A DNA stretch of 17,758 nucleotides from Alistipes sp. Its GTDB lineage: Bacteria > Bacteroidota > Bacteroidia > Bacteroidales > Rikenellaceae. A program made the translations under genes and the position numbers. Location: positions 1 to 17,758 of the forward strand of contig JAGBYV010000213.1 in the NCBI GenBank assembly GCA_017628595.1. Reading direction: 5' to 3'. The notes beneath the pieces were generated by a model. The model was not told where the DNA came from and did no database searches. It worked only from the letters and a program-made list of their open reading frames with translations. Below, piece by piece: positions 15,284-17,758 of this stretch (its first letter is position 1; each line of letters begins with the position of its first letter).

Positions 15284-16564
15284 CTATTTCACCTGAACGG
15301 GAGAATTAACAGTCGAAACATATCCCGTACCATCGGCAACATAAGCGTAGACACGATAGTTACCAGCCTGGTCAATCTTTATCTCGGCCACAGGCTCCGA
15401 TGTGGTGAAGACCTCGCCATAGCGCTCGGGGCGCGGCTCATACGACCCACCAAAGCCTAACACGGTAGCCTCATGCAACACTTCCCAGATGAAGGTCATC
15501 TTGTCGCCCTCACGATCCGATGCCGCCACCTCTACCTTAAAGGTCTTGCCACTATCTACCGTAGGACTCTCCACGGGCTTCTTGCCCTCGACCTTGATAC
15601 CTGTAACCACAGGCGCAGTCTGATCGGGCTCCTTACCGCTCCATACGCGCTGCATAGCCTCCACCATGGGTGTCTTCTCACCACTTAGGGGCAGGCCTTC
15701 CACCTTGCTCTCTACGAACATACTGAACCATGTAGGCGTGCGCTCCTCCTTCTGTCCCCACAGGAAAACAAACGAACCCAGACAACGCTCATCGCCCAAA
15801 ACAGCACCATTATAGCGGCTTTCGTACACCTGACGTTTCTCCTCGCTGGTCTGCTCGATCGAAGCCTCCCACGTGGTTTTATCAGTCTCCCACCAGCCGG
15901 TAGGGCCCCACTCGGTAATCATATATGGGCCTTTCCAGTCCGACGAAGCGACCATATCATTCACCTCGAGTATCGGGCCATAGCTATTAATACCGATAAT
16001 ATCGAGCGAAGGGGCATAGCGGGCAATAGAGTCAAGGGCACTCTTGTCGTGCGAAATGACTGTCGACACCAGCTGACGCGGCGCAATCTCCTTGATAGCT
16101 ACAGCCAGCTCCTCAATAAAACTCCATACCGCCGAGCCATTGGCACCACTGAGCTGCACCTCGTTACCAATACCCCAGCAGAAGATGTTGGGATCATCCT
16201 TGAACGTAGTGGCAAGCTCACGGCACGAAGCCAGAGTCTGTGCCTTCCACTCCTCGTCGAGATACTTTTCGCCATCCTTGGGCAGCGAAATACCCTGCAT
16301 CACACGCATACCGTGCTCAGCCGCCAAGGCCGACGTACGCTTCACGCTCTCGATGTTTCCGCCCCATGTACGGCAGGCATTGGCACTCGCAGCTGCAGCC
16401 ACATCGAGGCGATTGGTTCCGCCCACACCATTGATAAATGTAGGCTCACCATCAATGCGAAGCTCGAAGCCGTTGCCCTTCTTCTTTATCACAACACCCT
16501 GCTCGGGTGCACAAGCCACTGCACTCACCACAGCAAGCGCAAGCAGCAATCTACAAAGTTTCAT
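15284..16564 (-). CDS. Lipoprotein glycoside hydrolase, clan GH-A TIM barrel (GH2/GH5-like)
   Basis: The 426-residue protein has a lipoprotein signal (LLLALAVVSAVAC, Cys18). The catalytic barrel (about 25-305) opens with FELRIDGEPTFINGVGG, a start common in GH2-type catalytic domains and GH72-like relatives. WGIGNE ends beta-strand 4 with the acid/base Glu135, and MITEWGP supplies the nucleophile Glu218 on strand 7, the classical 4/7 arrangement. The C-terminal part (about 315-426), with APVVTGIKVEG and FKVEVAASDREGDKMTFIWEV, looks like an immunoglobulin/PKD-type beta-sandwich. It should be anchored in the envelope, perhaps facing outward, acting on a beta-linked glycan that I cannot name. 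Its gene follows homoserine dehydrogenase by only 17 bases and may be read through from it. Confidence 0.8.
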   Translation of the reverse strand: MKLCRLLLALAVVSAVACAPEQGVVIKKKGNGFELRIDGEPTFINGVGGTNRLDVAAAASANACRTWGGNIESVKRTSALAAEHGMRVMQGISLPKDGEKYLDEEWKAQTLASCRELATTFKDDPNIFCWGIGNEVQLSGANGSAVWSFIEELAVAIKEIAPRQLVSTVISHDKSALDSIARYAPSLDIIGINSYGPILEVNDMVASSDWKGPYMITEWGPTGWWETDKTTWEASIEQTSEEKRQVYESRYNGAVLGDERCLGSFVFLWGQKEERTPTWFSMFVESKVEGLPLSGEKTPMVEAMQRVWSGKEPDQTAPVVTGIKVEGKKPVESPTVDSGKTFKVEVAASDREGDKMTFIWEVLHEATVLGFGGSYEPRPERYGEVFTTSEPVAEIKIDQAGNYRVYAYVADGTGYVSTVNSPVQVK

Positions 16565-16581
16565 AATATTGTTGTTGATGG

Positions 16582-17758
16582 TTAGTCGTTAGGGTAGGCC
16601 GCAATGAAGACATTGCGACGACGCAGCTCATCCTGAACCTTATGCAACTCGCGCAACGACACCTTGCCGACAACATACTTGAAGTCATCCGAAATGTAGT
16701 TTTCACTCACACTCTCGAACTTGATAAGGTCGAGGTCGGCATAATCCAGGTAGCGGTAATATACGCGGAACGAGTGGTCGGTAGTATAGCGGGGCAGCTG
16801 AGAATCGTTACGCTTCTTGTACTCGTACTTATAGTCGTACAGACAAGCCGTGATATCGCTCAATACGGCCGAACCTGTAGGATAGGCACCCGCACCACGA
16901 CCGAACATAAACTGCTTGTCGTAGAACAGACCCTTGATAACCACGCCGTTGAACTCATCCTCGACGCTGTAGATATACTTATTGCGTGAGATAAGCTGAG
17001 GCATAACGCTCATAATGAGCTTATTATCAAACTTCTCAACGTGTGCCACCAGTTTAAAGCGACGCTCCTTCTCGTTAGCAAAGCGAATATCGTCGTCGTT
17101 CATATTAGAGATACCGAATGTGAAGATATCCTGCGGTGGAACATAAAGACCAAATGCGTGGATTGTAATGATAATTAGCTTAAAGAGTGAGTCCCAGCCA
17201 TCAATATCGAGTGTGGGGTTGCTCTCAGCAAAGCCCAGATCCTGTGCCAGCTTCAAGGCATCGGCATACGACATCTTCTCGTTAAAGATCTTCGAGAGGA
17301 TGAAGTTTGACGAACCGTTCAGGATACCCTTCACCGAGGTCAGAAGGTCATTATCGTAATACTCCTCAAGGTTACGGATAACGGGGATACTACCACACGC
17401 CGAAGCATCGTACAGAAGAGCCACATTGTAGCGTGCCTGCAACTCGATAAGCTCCTCGATGTGGTGTGCCAGCATCTTCTTATTGCCCGACACAACGGGA
17501 AGCTCCATCTTCAGGGCGCGCTTGACGATATCGTATGCAGCATCGGCATCATCGATAAGCTCCACGATGAAGTTAATCGTGGGATCATTGAAAATATCGT
17601 CAGCCTTATCGGTAAACTCGACATCTACGCCACGATCCTTCGTCAAATCGCGTACGCATACTCGCTTAATCTCTACATTTTTCGAACCTATACGCTTCAA
17701 TACATCGTACAAGCCACGACCTACGGTACCAAAACCGAAAAGACCGATGTTAAGTTTC
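16582..17758 (-). CDS. hom: Homoserine dehydrogenase (start just outside window)
   Basis: The frame continues from the stop near 16582 to the window edge and reads KLNIGLFGFGTVGRGLYDVL at its N-terminus. This contains the GxGxxG NAD(P)-binding loop, so the TTG at 17712 is not the start. The last window base fits the G of an ATG, so about two bases are missing and the full protein is about 392 residues. It reduces aspartate semialdehyde to homoserine, the branch to threonine and methionine. Supporting motifs are VVSGNKKMLA, ASACGSIPVIRNLEEY, VKGILNGSSNFIL and LDIDGWDSLFKL with the catalytic Asp/Lys. It has no aspartokinase domain and is too short for a standard C-terminal ACT domain, so it appears to be a monofunctional form lacking that feedback module. 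Confidence 0.93.
   Translation of the reverse strand, partial: KLNIGLFGFGTVGRGLYDVLKRIGSKNVEIKRVCVRDLTKDRGVDVEFTDKADDIFNDPTINFIVELIDDADAAYDIVKRALKMELPVVSGNKKMLAHHIEELIELQARYNVALLYDASACGSIPVIRNLEEYYDNDLLTSVKGILNGSSNFILSKIFNEKMSYADALKLAQDLGFAESNPTLDIDGWDSLFKLIIITIHAFGLYVPPQDIFTFGISNMNDDDIRFANEKERRFKLVAHVEKFDNKLIMSVMPQLISRNKYIYSVEDEFNGVVIKGLFYDKQFMFGRGAGAYPTGSAVLSDITACLYDYKYEYKKRNDSQLPRYTTDHSFRVYYRYLDYADLDLIKFESVSENYISDDFKYVVGKVSLRELHKVQDELRRRNVFIAAYPND

Noticed and set aside
17710..17712. TTG at 17712 as the start of homoserine dehydrogenase
   Set aside because: The frame stays open upstream and encodes the Rossmann GxGxxG loop, which the enzyme needs.
1..17758. CRISPR array, tRNA, rRNA, transposase, prophage or defence genes
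   Set aside because: No regularly spaced repeats, cloverleaf structures, rRNA segments or matching protein motifs were found on either strand.

Overview
The window looks like ordinary chromosome from a member of the Bacteroidales. Family level is uncertain; the gene content would suit a Rikenellaceae/Alistipes-like or related gut species. The evidence is the repeated promoter pattern of TTTG, 19-20 bases, then TAnnTTTG (the Bacteroidota sigma-ABfr type), A/T-rich start regions without clear Shine-Dalgarno sequences, a Bacteroidota-type putative porin, and lipoprotein-rich carbohydrate genes. I see no transposase, phage gene, integrase, CRISPR array, tRNA or rRNA.

Layout. Positions 1-2183 (+) hold the 3' part of an outer-membrane porin and a membrane-anchored lytic transglycosylase. 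They end at a strong bidirectional hairpin facing a long-chain acyl-CoA ligase (2236-3900, -). The ligase and queG (epoxyqueuosine reductase, +) diverge from a compact overlapping promoter region. Next come an exported GH140/DUF4038-type glycosidase (4957-6387, +), a short palindrome-rich spacer, and the housekeeping pair prs and engB (6529-8152, -), each with its own promoter. araB (ribulokinase, +) diverges from engB without araA or araD beside it.

The most distinctive part is 9986-15219 (+). A strong promoter precedes (1) a membrane protein that fuses a NapH-like polytopic ferredoxin to a NapG-like four-cluster ferredoxin, with a twin-arginine motif at the junction; (2) a Tat-type lipoprotein aldo/keto reductase with a complete catalytic tetrad and two C-terminal 4Fe-4S motifs; (3) a DUF1893 protein with clustered C-terminal cysteines; and (4) a lipoprotein of unknown family. 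Gene junctions are 11 bases, then 1-base and 4-base overlaps, so this is an operon. It is followed by an iron-type superoxide dismutase that carries a signal peptide, then an ECF-transporter S component. I infer a cell-envelope redox system: electrons would pass from the membrane through the NapHG fusion to the envelope-facing aldo/keto reductase, with an exported SOD nearby to deal with superoxide. The substrate is unknown and the system is a hypothesis.

A bidirectional terminator at 15235-15270 separates this from the minus-strand genes at the right end. These are a lipoprotein clan GH-A glycosidase and, 17 bases upstream of it in the same direction, homoserine dehydrogenase. The latter is cut by the window edge by only about two bases.
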